Shown: one piece after another, positions 48,663 through 57,870 of the stretch | How positions within the stretch are numbered: position 1 is the first letter of the stretch | Layout of the letters: the number at the start of each line of letters is the position of its first letter | DNA from: Enterococcus quebecensis | GTDB lineage: Bacteria; Bacillota; Bacilli; Lactobacillales; Enterococcaceae | Reading direction: 5' to 3' | DNA: 64,000 nucleotides | Assembly: GCF_001730365.1 (NCBI RefSeq) | Contig: NZ_MIKB01000003.1 | Location: forward strand, 1 to 64,000 | The notes under the pieces: model-generated | Told to the model about the DNA's origin: nothing | The model's input: the letters and a program-made list of their open reading frames with translations, nothing else | The model's database searches: none | Position numbers and translations under genes: made by a program

Positions 48663-49463
48663 TTATTTTTTGTTTAATAATCCGCCAGCTAATAAATCAC
48701 CTATGTGAGGAAATAATGTATACAAACGATAGGCTCCTTCCATGACACGAGGACGATTGATTTCACGTTTGAATGTTCCCATGGCATTTACTATTTCTCG
48801 TGCTAGTTTATTTGGTTCTAAAACAAATAAATCAACAGAAGCTAAATAGTCACCTGAGGGATCCGCCTTATCGAAAAAGTCGGTTTGGATAGGACCAGGG
48901 TTCACGGTTGTAACAGAAATGCCTAAAGGTTTTAATTCTAGTCTTAAAGCATTTGAAAAACCCAAAACCGCAAATTTTGTTGCAGAATAAACAGTTGATT
49001 TAGCTGTTGCCATTTTACCTGCCATAGACGCCACGTTGATAATGTGACCTGTACCTCTTTCAGCCATTTGAATCGCTGTTTTTTGTGTAAACACCATCAT
49101 GCCTAAAACGTTGACTTCAAACATGTTTCTAGCTACCACTAAGTCTATATCCACAAAATTTTCAAAAATTCCAAATCCAGCATTGTTGACTAATACATCG
49201 ATAGGACCGACTTCTGATTCGATCTTTTCAAAAACAGTTTCTACATTTTCAGGATCTGCAATATCCAATTGAAAAGAAAAAGCTAATTTTCCACTTAACT
49301 CTTCACATGTTTCTTTTACTTTGCCAATCAAATTAATTCTTCTAGCACATACAACAACAATAGCGCCTTTTTTTGCTGCTTCATAACAAATTTGTTCGCC
49401 TAAACCAGCTGAACCACCTGTTACAACAACAACTTTATCTGTTAAATCTTGTCCTTGATACAT
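48663..49463 (-). CDS. Short-chain dehydrogenase/reductase
   Basis: The 266-residue enzyme has the classical SDR fold: cofactor loop TGGSAGLGEQ, NNAGFGIF, catalytic Ser in INVASMAGKMA and YSATKFAV with the Tyr-Lys pair. The CARRI segment after beta-2 (Arg-Arg) favours NADP. The substrate is unknown; it is close to the YqjQ-type Bacillus proteins that also neighbour rnz. It follows rnz by 12 bases. Confidence 0.92.
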   Translation of the reverse strand: MYQGQDLTDKVVVVTGGSAGLGEQICYEAAKKGAIVVVCARRINLIGKVKETCEELSGKLAFSFQLDIADPENVETVFEKIESEVGPIDVLVNNAGFGIFENFVDIDLVVARNMFEVNVLGMMVFTQKTAIQMAERGTGHIINVASMAGKMATAKSTVYSATKFAVLGFSNALRLELKPLGISVTTVNPGPIQTDFFDKADPSGDYLASVDLFVLEPNKLAREIVNAMGTFKREINRPRVMEGAYRLYTLFPHIGDLLAGGLLNKK

Positions 49464-49475
49464 TTTATTTCCCCC

Positions 49476-50408
49476 TTACTGATCTTTGAAAGGTACGTCC
49501 ACTATTTCCATATCTTTAACAATTTTTGTTCTCGGAAAAATTTCTTTGGCCTCATTTTCTAGTTGAATAATATCTCCAGTCAAATAACGAGCACTAATGT
49601 GAGTCAGTACCAGTTTTTCTACATTAGCGTTTAAGGCAACTTGTGCTGCCTGATGACTTGTAGAATGATAATATGCTTTGGCCATTTTTTCCTCATCTTT
49701 ATTAAAAGTACTTTCATGGACTAGGATATCAGCATTTTCAGCAAGTAGTACACTGTTTTGTGTTTTTCTGGTGTCACCTAAAATCGTTACAATTCTTCCA
49801 GATTTACTTTCCCCAACAAAATCTTTGCCATCAATCACTTTCCCATCAGGCAATTCTACTCGTTCTCCTCGCTTGATTTTACCGTAAATCGGTCCTGAAG
49901 GAATATTTAAAGCAGCGAGTTTTTCTACTTGTAATTCTCCCTCATGATCTGCCTCAACGATTCTATAGCCGAAGCTTTCGATGCCATGATCCAAGGTTAA
50001 GCATGAAACAGTAAATTGCTTATCTGAGAATACGATTCCTTCTTTGGTTATTTCAATAAATTTCAGCTCGTATGAAAGCCGTGTCTGAGAGACTTTCAAA
50101 GCAGTTCGGACAAACGCAGCAATTCCAGGCGGCCCATAAATTTCAAGTTTTTCATTTCCTCCTTGAAAAGAACGACTACTTAACAATCCTGGTAAACCAA
50201 AAATATGATCTCCATGCAAATGTGTTATAAAGATTTTTTCGATTTTTCTAGGACGAATGTTACTTTTTAAAATCTGTAATTGTGTTCCTTCTCCGCAGTC
50301 AAACAGCCAAACTGCATTTCTTTCATCTAGTAATTTTAAAGCGATACTGCTTACGTTACGATGTTTTGCTGGGACTCCAGCTCCTGTACCTAAAAATTGT
50401 AATTCCAT
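49476..50408 (-). CDS. rnz: Ribonuclease Z
   Basis: RNase Z trims the 3' end of tRNA precursors. The zinc-binding motif is [13 protein letters not shown] (His63, His65, Asp67, His68). LGDTRKT, HESTF and TSHQAAQ complete the family motifs, and a flexible arm lies in [18 protein letters not shown]. The 310 residues fit. It heads rnz-SDR-lapA. Confidence 0.96.
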   Translation of the reverse strand: MELQFLGTGAGVPAKHRNVSSIALKLLDERNAVWLFDCGEGTQLQILKSNIRPRKIEKIFITHLHGDHIFGLPGLLSSRSFQGGNEKLEIYGPPGIAAFVRTALKVSQTRLSYELKFIEITKEGIVFSDKQFTVSCLTLDHGIESFGYRIVEADHEGELQVEKLAALNIPSGPIYGKIKRGERVELPDGKVIDGKDFVGESKSGRIVTILGDTRKTQNSVLLAENADILVHESTFNKDEEKMAKAYYHSTSHQAAQVALNANVEKLVLTHISARYLTGDIIQLENEAKEIFPRTKIVKDMEIVDVPFKDQ

Positions 50409-50476
50409 TGGCTACCTAACTTTCTTTAAACTTCTTCTTTATTTTAGAAGAAAGTCATCACTTTAGCAAATAATAT

Positions 50477-51772
50477 TTATTTTACAGGAAAACGTAAGAC
50501 AACAGTGGTTCCTTTCGGCAAGGTATCAGTTAATTCTATTTTCCCATGATGTTCTTCTACTATCCATTTTGCAATCGCAAGACCGATTCCATAGCCACCT
50601 GTTTTACGATTTCTAGAGACTTCTCCTCGATAAAATCGTTCAAATACTGCTGCTTTTTTCTTATCGGCAATACCGATACCTGTATCACTGATATTTACTA
50701 CCCATTCGTTATTTTTAACAGTTGAAACGACCATTATTTTCTCATCAGGTGCCGTATATTTCAGTGCGTTATCAAGTAGAATGATCAATAACTGATGGAT
50801 TCTTTCTTTGTCGAAAACTAATTGCTGTTCTTTTCCTAGCTCAATAATGAATTCTTTTTTCTCTGCTATCGCCAGCTCTTGATACGGGAGCAAGACTTTC
50901 TCTAAAAAGGGATTGATTTTTACTGATTGCTTTTCTAAAGTTAGTGAATTTGAGTCTGAGCGAGCAAGTAAGAGTAAATCACTTGTTAACTGGCTCAAAC
51001 GTTGAACTTCATCTAAAGATAAAGCAATTGTCTCAGATTCTTCTAGAATCGTATGATTCGGTTGGGTAAACAATTTTTCTAGTTTTGCTTGTATAATTGT
51101 TAGCGGTGTTCTTAATTCATGAGATGCATTTTCTACAAATTCTTGCTGCTTTTTCCATGAGATTAGGATAGGTTTCATAAACCATTTTGAAAGGAAATAG
51201 CTTAATCCTATTGACAACAAACCAAAGATAATCATACAAATAATCAATATTTTCTTAAACTGCTCAACGGTTCCTTTGATTGGATCGATATTTACTAATA
51301 GTTGAATATATGCTGTTTGAGATTGATTTTCAACTGGTAAGGTGATCGAGCGAAATTGCAGTGAACGTCCATTACTATCTTTTGTTTGAATACTAATAAT
51401 GTTCTTTAGATCTTTTGTCGATAGTTTTAAATTTTGAAAATCATAAAAGCGGGAACCCAACTCAACTTCATTGATTATCTTTCCGTCTTTTGACCAAAGG
51501 ATAACTTGTTGTTGGAAATTATTTGGTGGCGGTGTCGCAAATTTTCTGGTTTTCGTTATTTCTTCCTGTTTCCGTTCATTATTTGTAAGTTGATGCTGCA
51601 AAAAGTTCTTGTCCTCATAAAGTCGTTGTAAATCATGGTCAACTGTTTGGTAGATCGAAGTTTGAACTAATTGAAATACAATCCAGCCCAAAATCAGAAA
51701 AATACTTGCAAATGAAATCAAGTTCATCAAAAAATATTGGATTCTCTGCCTTCTGTTTAATTGCTTATTCAT
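50477..51772 (-). CDS. Sensor histidine kinase
   Basis: This 431-residue kinase has two membrane segments (about 12-36 and 173-195) flanking an extracellular sensor of about 130 residues. The phosphoacceptor is His218 in ENASHELRTPL. The ATP-binding part has the N box LLIILLDNALKYT, ISDTGIGIADK and GGYGIGLAIAKWIVEEHHG. The ATG at 51772 overlaps the response-regulator gene by 8 bases. The signal is not apparent; it lacks an obvious HAMP domain. Confidence 0.93.
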   Translation of the reverse strand: MNKQLNRRQRIQYFLMNLISFASIFLILGWIVFQLVQTSIYQTVDHDLQRLYEDKNFLQHQLTNNERKQEEITKTRKFATPPPNNFQQQVILWSKDGKIINEVELGSRFYDFQNLKLSTKDLKNIISIQTKDSNGRSLQFRSITLPVENQSQTAYIQLLVNIDPIKGTVEQFKKILIICMIIFGLLSIGLSYFLSKWFMKPILISWKKQQEFVENASHELRTPLTIIQAKLEKLFTQPNHTILEESETIALSLDEVQRLSQLTSDLLLLARSDSNSLTLEKQSVKINPFLEKVLLPYQELAIAEKKEFIIELGKEQQLVFDKERIHQLLIILLDNALKYTAPDEKIMVVSTVKNNEWVVNISDTGIGIADKKKAAVFERFYRGEVSRNRKTGGYGIGLAIAKWIVEEHHGKIELTDTLPKGTTVVLRFPVK

Positions 51773-52457
51773 TGTTTTTCTCCTCTGGTATTTCAAATAA
51801 ATAACCAACATTACGCAAAGTTTTGATCCAACGATCAATTCCAAATGGTTTCAAATTTTTTCTAAGATTACTCATATACACCTCAACCACTGTTAAGGTA
51901 GTGTCAGATTGAAAGCCCCAAATTCGGTCAAATAATTGATCTTTAGTAATAATACGTCCTTGATTTTGCATAAGATAGTGTAAAAGGTCGAATTCTTTCC
52001 CTTGTAAAATAAGTTCTTTTTCATTAAAACTTGCCTGACGGTTATCCAAGTCTATTCGTAAATCATGGACGACTAATTCATTTTTCTTATTCAGTCCTAA
52101 AGAACGGCGAGCAAGTGCTTGAACTCGTAATAATAATTCTTCCCGATGAAAAGGTTTAGTTAGATAATCATCTCCACCATTTTTAAACCCTTTGACTTTA
52201 TCTTCCAAAGCATCCTTAGCGGTCAAAATCAGTACAGGTGTATAAATATTTTTCTTTCGTAAAGTGGTTAACACTTGTTCACCAGTCATCAAAGGTAGCA
52301 TCAAATCTAAAACAATCAGATCATAAATACCTCTTTCAGCTTCATATAAAGCTTCTTCTCCATCGTAAACTTGAACAATTTCGCCTGTTTGGGATAAAAC
52401 CTCCAAAATACTGTCTGATAATATCTCGTCATCTTCCACTAATAATATTTTTAGCAC
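51765..52457 (-). CDS. OmpR/PhoB-type response regulator
   Basis: The 230-residue regulator has the receiver acids EDDE (residues 8-11), the phosphorylation site Asp51 (VLDLMLPLMTG) and Lys101 (YLTKPFH). The C-terminal winged helix reads LILQGKEFDLLHYLMQNQGRI and DTTLTVVEVYMSNLRKNL. The GTG start at 52457 follows AGGATG. It pairs with the overlapping kinase. Its targets are unknown; candidates are the neighbouring DUF1269 and VTC-module genes (inference). Confidence 0.94.
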   Translation of the reverse strand: MLKILLVEDDEILSDSILEVLSQTGEIVQVYDGEEALYEAERGIYDLIVLDLMLPLMTGEQVLTTLRKKNIYTPVLILTAKDALEDKVKGFKNGGDDYLTKPFHREELLLRVQALARRSLGLNKKNELVVHDLRIDLDNRQASFNEKELILQGKEFDLLHYLMQNQGRIITKDQLFDRIWGFQSDTTLTVVEVYMSNLRKNLKPFGIDRWIKTLRNVGYLFEIPEEKNNE

Positions 52458-52546
52458 TTCTATTCACATCCTTATAATCAAAAAAGAAGACGAATGGAAA
52501 AAGTTACTTTGTCACGTCTTCTCACTTATCATTTATTTAATTTGAA

Positions 52547-52594
52547 GAATAGGTTTAAATGGACACTGTTATTATCGTCCATTTAAACCTATTC
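52547..52594 (-). terminator. Long hairpin after the DUF1269-like gene
   Basis: A perfect 18-bp stem (52547-52564 with 52577-52594) with a 12-base loop lies between the two-component genes and the DUF1269-like gene. T-tracts are short. Confidence 0.65.
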
Positions 52595-52614
52595 ATTTTA
52601 TCAATAGCTGCTAA

Positions 52615-53187
52615 TTAATGTTCATTTTTTTCATTTAGGTCTTGTTTTTTATTTCTCCAAGATTTCTCTGCTGAATCTTTTGTTTCTTTTTCTACATCTT
52701 TTGCATCGGTGATTTCTTTTTCTACATCGTCAAAATCTAAACGTGTGATTTCACCGCCTAATTCATTCATAATCAATTGGTTCAATGGACGGTTGTCATC
52801 TTCTTCTGCAATTAAAATCAGTCCAGTCTCACCTTCGCCGATTTGCTTAGTTACATGTTCAAAGACTGTTTGGGCACCTTGAATTTCTTTAGCATCTTGA
52901 GAAGCTCCAAATAAACTACCTGCAAACCAACCTAGCAAGATACCTAATGGACCACCTAAAATACCTATCAACATTCCAATCATACTGTTTGTAGATGTAT
53001 GGTTATTACCTGTGAAATCAAGAAAATCATCAATTTTGAACTGATGAACACCATCATTTTCATGAGTGACAACAGCCATTTGTTCCCCTTTTATTTTTCT
53101 CTCCATATACAATTTTTTTATTTCTGAAAATGCTTGATATGCTTGGCTCTCTACTTCGAAGTGCATGATAATAACTCGTTTAGACAT
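52615..53187 (-). CDS. DUF1269-like membrane-associated protein
   Basis: The 190 residues start with RVIIMHFEVESQAYQAFSEIKKL, typical of DUF1269 proteins. A Gly-rich hydrophobic hairpin (SMIGMLIGILGGPLGILLGWFAGSLFG, about residues 67-93) follows, then a second ferredoxin-like half (AQTVFEHVTKQIGEGETGLILIAEE) and a highly charged Lys/Glu/Asp tail. Such proteins are often stress-induced; the function is unknown. It stands between the two-component system and the VTC module. Confidence 0.8.
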   Translation of the reverse strand: MSKRVIIMHFEVESQAYQAFSEIKKLYMERKIKGEQMAVVTHENDGVHQFKIDDFLDFTGNNHTSTNSMIGMLIGILGGPLGILLGWFAGSLFGASQDAKEIQGAQTVFEHVTKQIGEGETGLILIAEEDDNRPLNQLIMNELGGEITRLDFDDVEKEITDAKDVEKETKDSAEKSWRNKKQDLNEKNEH

Positions 53188-53255
53188 ACAACCACCTCAT
53201 TCTATTTGATATTCTTATTCTAACAATAAACTGGTTATTAAAGCAATGAAAATAA

Positions 53256-55133
53256 TTATCTAGGTGGTTGACCGCCTGGACCGCCACCCATTTGACTTCC
53301 GTTAACTTTTGCACCTGATTGATCGACTGAAGTCAACGTATCCTCGATGGTGATTTTTGCTAATTCGGTTCCTTTAGAATAGTTGCTATTGCTATACAAT
53401 CCGTTTTTCTCAGTACCTGTATCTTGACCCCCAGTAGATAAAGTCACGGTCTCTCCGACTTTTAAATCAGGAGAACTAATTGTTACGTGGGAAAACTCTT
53501 TTGCAGGAGCAAATGAAAGGATTGTTTTTCCAGAGCTATTTTTTAAATTGATAAGCGTACCTGCTTTATTTGACTCATCAAAGTAAAGACTAAGTGCTGG
53601 TTGAGAAGAAGAATCGCTAACACTCATTGCCATACCTGAACTTCCACTTGCCGCAAACACTCCACCCTCCATTGAAAAAGTACCATCATAATCCAATGCA
53701 CCGTTTCCATTGTCAGTAGGACCATTTACAATTAATGTGCCCGCAGTCATACGGACATCACCATTACTGTCAATCCCGTCACCATCCGCATTGACATATA
53801 CTGTTCCGCCATGAATTTCTATAAATTTAGTGCTGTCACCACCAGCACCGGGTTTTCCGCCTTCGTTAGGTCCTCCAAAAGAATCTGCTCCAAATTGTCC
53901 ATCTTGACCAGATTCTCCTGAACTCCCATTAGCAGCATTAATCCCGTCATCTGTGGATTGTACTGAAATATCACCATCATTAATTGTAACAGTTGATCCT
54001 TCCAGCCCTTCATATGAGTGATTGACATTGATTTTTCCTTTATTGATCAGCAAATCTGTATTAGCATGAATCCCATCATCTACACTCGCTAATGAAAAGG
54101 TGCCATCATTAATCGTAACAGCTGCGTTGGCATGAATGCTGTCATCTGCCGTGTTTAAATCAAACGATCCGTCGTCTATTATAATATTTCCAGAAGCTTT
54201 CAAACCTTTATAACTTGCAGTCGTATCAATTGATTGATCATCATAGCCTTTAGCCGTTTGGATGTTGATATCGGCTTTAGCAATAGATAGATTTGTTTCA
54301 GCTTGAATGCCATCGTTACCTGATTGAATTGTAAATGTTCCGCCATCAATTGCAATCCAGCCTTTATTTACATCTGTGCTATTATTCGCTTGCATGCCAT
54401 CTCCTTCGACCGTTTTTAAAGAAAAAATCCCCTCCGCAATTGATATTGAGTCTTTTCCTTTCAGTGCGTTATTTTTGGCAGTGACATTAATCGTTCCATT
54501 GGTGATGATTAAATCATCTTTGCTGCGAATGCCGTTGCTGTAATTTCCAATAATTTCTAACGTGCCAGTTCCATTAATTGTTAAATCATCTTTACTGAAA
54601 AATGTAGCGTCTGGTTCAGTTTGATCAGCGGAAGCAAAAACATAATCGGTGCCATCCGATAGACTATTTTTTGAACCCTCAGCTAAAGTAGTGATGACTT
54701 TTTTTGCTTGTTCAACATATATAGCAGAAGCTGAATCATTACTTATCGACACATCTTTTAATACCAAATGAACTGTTTCATTATTTGCATTTATTTTGAT
54801 CTGACCTTTATAGTTTCCAGTTAAAATATATGTGCCTCCTGCAGTAATTGAAATCGTATTGTTTTTTTCAGATACACCTGATCCGTCAATTGTGCTGCCT
54901 GCATCTTTTAATGTTATTTTAGTTGCTGTAGTTTCATCGTATGTTTCAACAAAATCATCGTTGTTATAGTCACCATATTTATTTTCTTCTGTTTTTTTCG
55001 CTGTTTTAACAGCAAGAATTTGTTCGGTACTTTCTGATGTTGCTTTCAGAGTGTTGGATGTTTCTTTTTTGCACCCAACTAATGGAATGAGTACAATCAT
55101 TACCATTGTTAAACCGAATTTCATTTTTTTCAC
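53256..55133 (-). CDS. Cthe_2159-type (DUF4353) carbohydrate-binding lipoprotein
   Basis: The 625-residue protein starts with a lipoprotein signal (KKMKFGL, hydrophobic stretch, lipobox LVGC) and so should be tethered to the outer membrane face. The body is a right-handed beta-helix of repeated turns such as TINDGTFSLASVDDGIHAN, LSIAKADINI and DDSIHANAAVTIN, as in the Cthe_2159 polysaccharide-binding family. A Gly/Ser loop and a GGGPGGQPPR tail close it. The GTG at 55133 is preceded by AGGTGG at six bases. It is the last gene of the VTC-DUF4956 module. Confidence 0.88.
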   Translation of the reverse strand: MKKMKFGLTMVMIVLIPLVGCKKETSNTLKATSESTEQILAVKTAKKTEENKYGDYNNDDFVETYDETTATKITLKDAGSTIDGSGVSEKNNTISITAGGTYILTGNYKGQIKINANNETVHLVLKDVSISNDSASAIYVEQAKKVITTLAEGSKNSLSDGTDYVFASADQTEPDATFFSKDDLTINGTGTLEIIGNYSNGIRSKDDLIITNGTINVTAKNNALKGKDSISIAEGIFSLKTVEGDGMQANNSTDVNKGWIAIDGGTFTIQSGNDGIQAETNLSIAKADINIQTAKGYDDQSIDTTASYKGLKASGNIIIDDGSFDLNTADDSIHANAAVTINDGTFSLASVDDGIHANTDLLINKGKINVNHSYEGLEGSTVTINDGDISVQSTDDGINAANGSSGESGQDGQFGADSFGGPNEGGKPGAGGDSTKFIEIHGGTVYVNADGDGIDSNGDVRMTAGTLIVNGPTDNGNGALDYDGTFSMEGGVFAASGSSGMAMSVSDSSSQPALSLYFDESNKAGTLINLKNSSGKTILSFAPAKEFSHVTISSPDLKVGETVTLSTGGQDTGTEKNGLYSNSNYSKGTELAKITIEDTLTSVDQSGAKVNGSQMGGGPGGQPPR

Positions 55134-55143
55134 TATCAACCAC

Positions 55144-55821
55144 CTACAATTCATCTCTATTTGTTGAAACTTTTCCGAAAACAATAGTTAAGTTTCCGTT
55201 TCTTACACGCATAGCATCCATTAGTTCTTTTTCTTGTTGACTATCTTTTAGTTTAATACGGTAACGTAATTCATAAAGGCTACCCATAGTCGTTGTTTTC
55301 ACTGAATCTAAACTAGCAGAGTAGGTATATTGGCAAAATAAATCGTCGAACACTCCTGGGTAATCTAAATCTTCTGGAATTGTGACCTTCACTTCCCGTT
55401 CAGCAACTTTTTGTTTTTCACCAAAATGAATCGTGTTTAAAATTAATAGAAAAATAGCAATAATCAAAGAGAATAATGCAATGTAACTCACATACCCCAT
55501 TCCAGTTGCTAATCCAATTCCCATTGACCAAAAAATACTTGTAATTTCTCTAGCCCCTCCTGCCACAGATCGGAATCTAATTAAACTAAATGCCCCTAAA
55601 ACAGCGACTCCTGTTCCTAAGTTGCCATTCACTAACATAATGACTAGTTGAACTAAAACTGGCAAAACAGCTAAAGTAATGACGAAATTTTTACTATAAA
55701 CATTTCTATACATATGAACGGAAGATACTAAAAGACCTAATAACACAGATGTGACAATACAAAATGATAGTTGTTTGAATGACAAATCAACTGAACTTTC
55801 TACTAATAAGCTAGATAACAT
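55144..55821 (-). CDS. DUF4956 membrane protein
   Basis: The 225 residues contain four membrane segments. The motif NGNLGTGVAVLGAFSLIRFRSVAGGAREI is the DUF4956 signature, and a cytoplasmic domain with Asp/Lys-rich strands follows (TIPEDLDYPGVFDDLF ... YELRYRIKL). Function is unproven; the family travels with VTC-domain proteins. The ATG at 55821 is chosen because AAGGAGG precedes it by nine bases. The VTC gene lies 65 bases upstream and the lipoprotein gene 10 bases downstream. Confidence 0.9.
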   Translation of the reverse strand: MLSSLLVESSVDLSFKQLSFCIVTSVLLGLLVSSVHMYRNVYSKNFVITLAVLPVLVQLVIMLVNGNLGTGVAVLGAFSLIRFRSVAGGAREITSIFWSMGIGLATGMGYVSYIALFSLIIAIFLLILNTIHFGEKQKVAEREVKVTIPEDLDYPGVFDDLFCQYTYSASLDSVKTTTMGSLYELRYRIKLKDSQQEKELMDAMRVRNGNLTIVFGKVSTNRDEL

Positions 55822-55886
55822 AACGAAGATCCTCCTTAAATTTAAAAATACAAGTGGCAAGTTCCAGAGTAATTAATTTTTAAAGT

Positions 55887-56606
55887 TTAGCTTGCAAAGC
55901 TAGATACACATAAGTAACGCTGATAGGTTTGAGCATATTTTGAAAAAGATATTGGATAAATACCGAGTTCTGCTAAGATTTCTGAAAACCAGAGCGGATA
56001 TGCTCCCAAGGCTTTAACTTCCATTAATACATCGATTTCAGGCGCTACTCGATCTCCTCTATCATCTAAGGTATCCGTTAGTTCTTTTTTTCGATAACGG
56101 ATATTAAAATCAAAAGTTATTCGGAAATCTTCATTTTCAAAACTAAATAATGCTCGTCGATCATAAGCAATCATCACTTTAGGTTCCAGACCTCTTCTAG
56201 ACACAAGCCAATCAATTTCGTTTTTTATTTGCTTATCTTTAGTTACTTTCAATTTAAACGAATGGGGATATCGTATGTAGTTTTTGGCTGACAGATAAGA
56301 TAAAGACACCCTTCTTTTGTAAACTACACCACTGACTTTCTTTTTTATTTCCAGGAAAACATCGGAATTTTCTGTTGGTACACCATAGCTTCTAATCCGA
56401 AACTTTTCTTTGTACACTGGTTTGGCTATCGAATGGCGGATCATTTCGTAATCCTCAGTATCAAAATAAAGAGAAATAATTGTATGCAACCCATAATCAT
56501 CTTCACCCATATATGGAAGTAACTTTTCTCTTAATTGATGATACATTTTATTCGTTAGTGCGTATTTTTTTTCTTTCCTTTGAAAACTATTTTTTAATTT
56601 AACCAT
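55887..56606 (-). CDS. VTC-domain (polyphosphate-polymerase-like) protein
   Basis: The 239-residue soluble protein has the VTC/triphosphate-tunnel pattern. Basic strands include FQRKEKKYALT, ISLYFDTEDYEMIRHSI, EKFRIRSYG and KKKVSGVVYKRRVSL. Acidic LEIKKK and LMEVKALGAYPLW residues and a final SFSKYAQTYQR Lys complete it. In yeast Vtc4 this tunnel makes polyphosphate from ATP; in bacteria the domain next to DUF4956 is uncharacterised. The ATG at 56606 follows AAAGGAGG. It heads the three-gene module. Confidence 0.9.
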   Translation of the reverse strand: MVKLKNSFQRKEKKYALTNKMYHQLREKLLPYMGEDDYGLHTIISLYFDTEDYEMIRHSIAKPVYKEKFRIRSYGVPTENSDVFLEIKKKVSGVVYKRRVSLSYLSAKNYIRYPHSFKLKVTKDKQIKNEIDWLVSRRGLEPKVMIAYDRRALFSFENEDFRITFDFNIRYRKKELTDTLDDRGDRVAPEIDVLMEVKALGAYPLWFSEILAELGIYPISFSKYAQTYQRYLCVSSFAS

Positions 56607-56673
56607 ATTATTTCCTCCTTTAACTTCGTTCATTATATAAAGGGAAACATAAATGAAGCTTAAAAATAACGAG

Positions 56674-56724
56674 AAAAAAACACCTTATCTCTGAACAGTG
56701 TGTTCACTTTGAGATACGGTGTTT
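56674..56724 (-). terminator. ald terminator
   Basis: A 14-bp stem with one mismatch (56678-56691 with 56711-56724) and a T7 run on the - strand lies 10 bases after the ald stop. It ends the kynurenine operon. Confidence 0.85.
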
Positions 56725-56734
56725 CATACATTAT

Positions 56735-57847
56735 TTATTTAATTAACTCGCCTATAGGAGTATATTCTTTATTCTGATCTTTTGCGACAGCTTCCATTGT
56801 TAAATGTTTTTTATACGTATTGATTCCAGTTGAAACAGTTTCATTTTCTTTCGCTGCTTGAACGATTCCTTTATTTGCGATCATAACAGCATATGGTATC
56901 GTTGCGTTTGTTAAAGCAAATGTCGAAGTTCTTGGAACGGCTCCTGGCATATTAGCTACAGCATAATGGACAACACCATGTTTTACATAGGTTGGATTAT
57001 CGTGTGTCGTAATTTGGTCAGTAGTTTCAAAAATCCCGCCTTGATCAATTGCAATATCAACGATAACTGCTCCTGGCTTCATTTGTTTGACCATTTCTTC
57101 GGTCACTAATTTAGGCGCTTTTGCTCCTGGAATCAAGACAGCACCAATTACTACATCGGCTTCTTTGACTTTATTTTCGATATGGTAGGCATTAGAAATC
57201 AGCGTTTGGACATTATTGCCAAAAAGATCATCTAATTCGGCTAAACGATGGGGATTAACATCCAAAATGGTGACCTTCGCTCCTAATCCTATAGCAATTT
57301 TTGCGGCATTTGTTCCCGCTACACCACCACCAATGATCACTACTTTTCCACGTTCAACACCTGGAACTCCAAATAGTAGAATGCCCTCTCCACCTTTAGG
57401 TTTTTCCAAAAATTGTGCGCCAACTTGGACGGACATTCTCCCAGCGACTTCACTCATAGGTGTTAACAATGGCAACGTATGGTTTAAGCTCATTGTCTCA
57501 TAAGCAACAGCTGTTACGTTATTTTCCATCAAAGAATCCGTTAGTTCGGGTTCTGGTGCTAAATGTAGGTAGGTAAATAAAATCAAATCATCATGAAAAT
57601 ATTGAAATTCTTCTTTTAACGGTTCTTTAACTTTTATAACCATATCAGATTGCCAAACTTTTCCAACGTCAGTTTCAATTTTTGCTCCCACATCTTTGAA
57701 TTCTTGATCTGTGAAACCAGATCCAATCCCCGCTTCATGTTCAATAACTACTTCATGTCCGTTGTTAATCAGGCTGACGACTCCAGCTGGAGTAATTGCA
57801 ATTCTATTCTCATTGTTTTTTATTTCTTTCGGAATACCAATACGCAT
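56735..57847 (-). CDS. ald: Alanine dehydrogenase
   Basis: Ald oxidatively deaminates L-alanine to pyruvate and ammonia with NAD. The N-terminal [19 protein letters not shown], substrate residues Lys74 and His95 ([10 protein letters not shown]), the NAD motif [20 protein letters not shown] and the late [17 protein letters not shown] all match. The 370 residues fit. The ATG at 57847 follows GAGGTG. It lies 23 bases after kynU, so it can consume the alanine released by kynureninase. Confidence 0.96.
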   Translation of the reverse strand: MRIGIPKEIKNNENRIAITPAGVVSLINNGHEVVIEHEAGIGSGFTDQEFKDVGAKIETDVGKVWQSDMVIKVKEPLKEEFQYFHDDLILFTYLHLAPEPELTDSLMENNVTAVAYETMSLNHTLPLLTPMSEVAGRMSVQVGAQFLEKPKGGEGILLFGVPGVERGKVVIIGGGVAGTNAAKIAIGLGAKVTILDVNPHRLAELDDLFGNNVQTLISNAYHIENKVKEADVVIGAVLIPGAKAPKLVTEEMVKQMKPGAVIVDIAIDQGGIFETTDQITTHDNPTYVKHGVVHYAVANMPGAVPRTSTFALTNATIPYAVMIANKGIVQAAKENETVSTGINTYKKHLTMEAVAKDQNKEYTPIGELIK

Positions 57848-57870
57848 AATTTTCACCTCACTGATTTATT

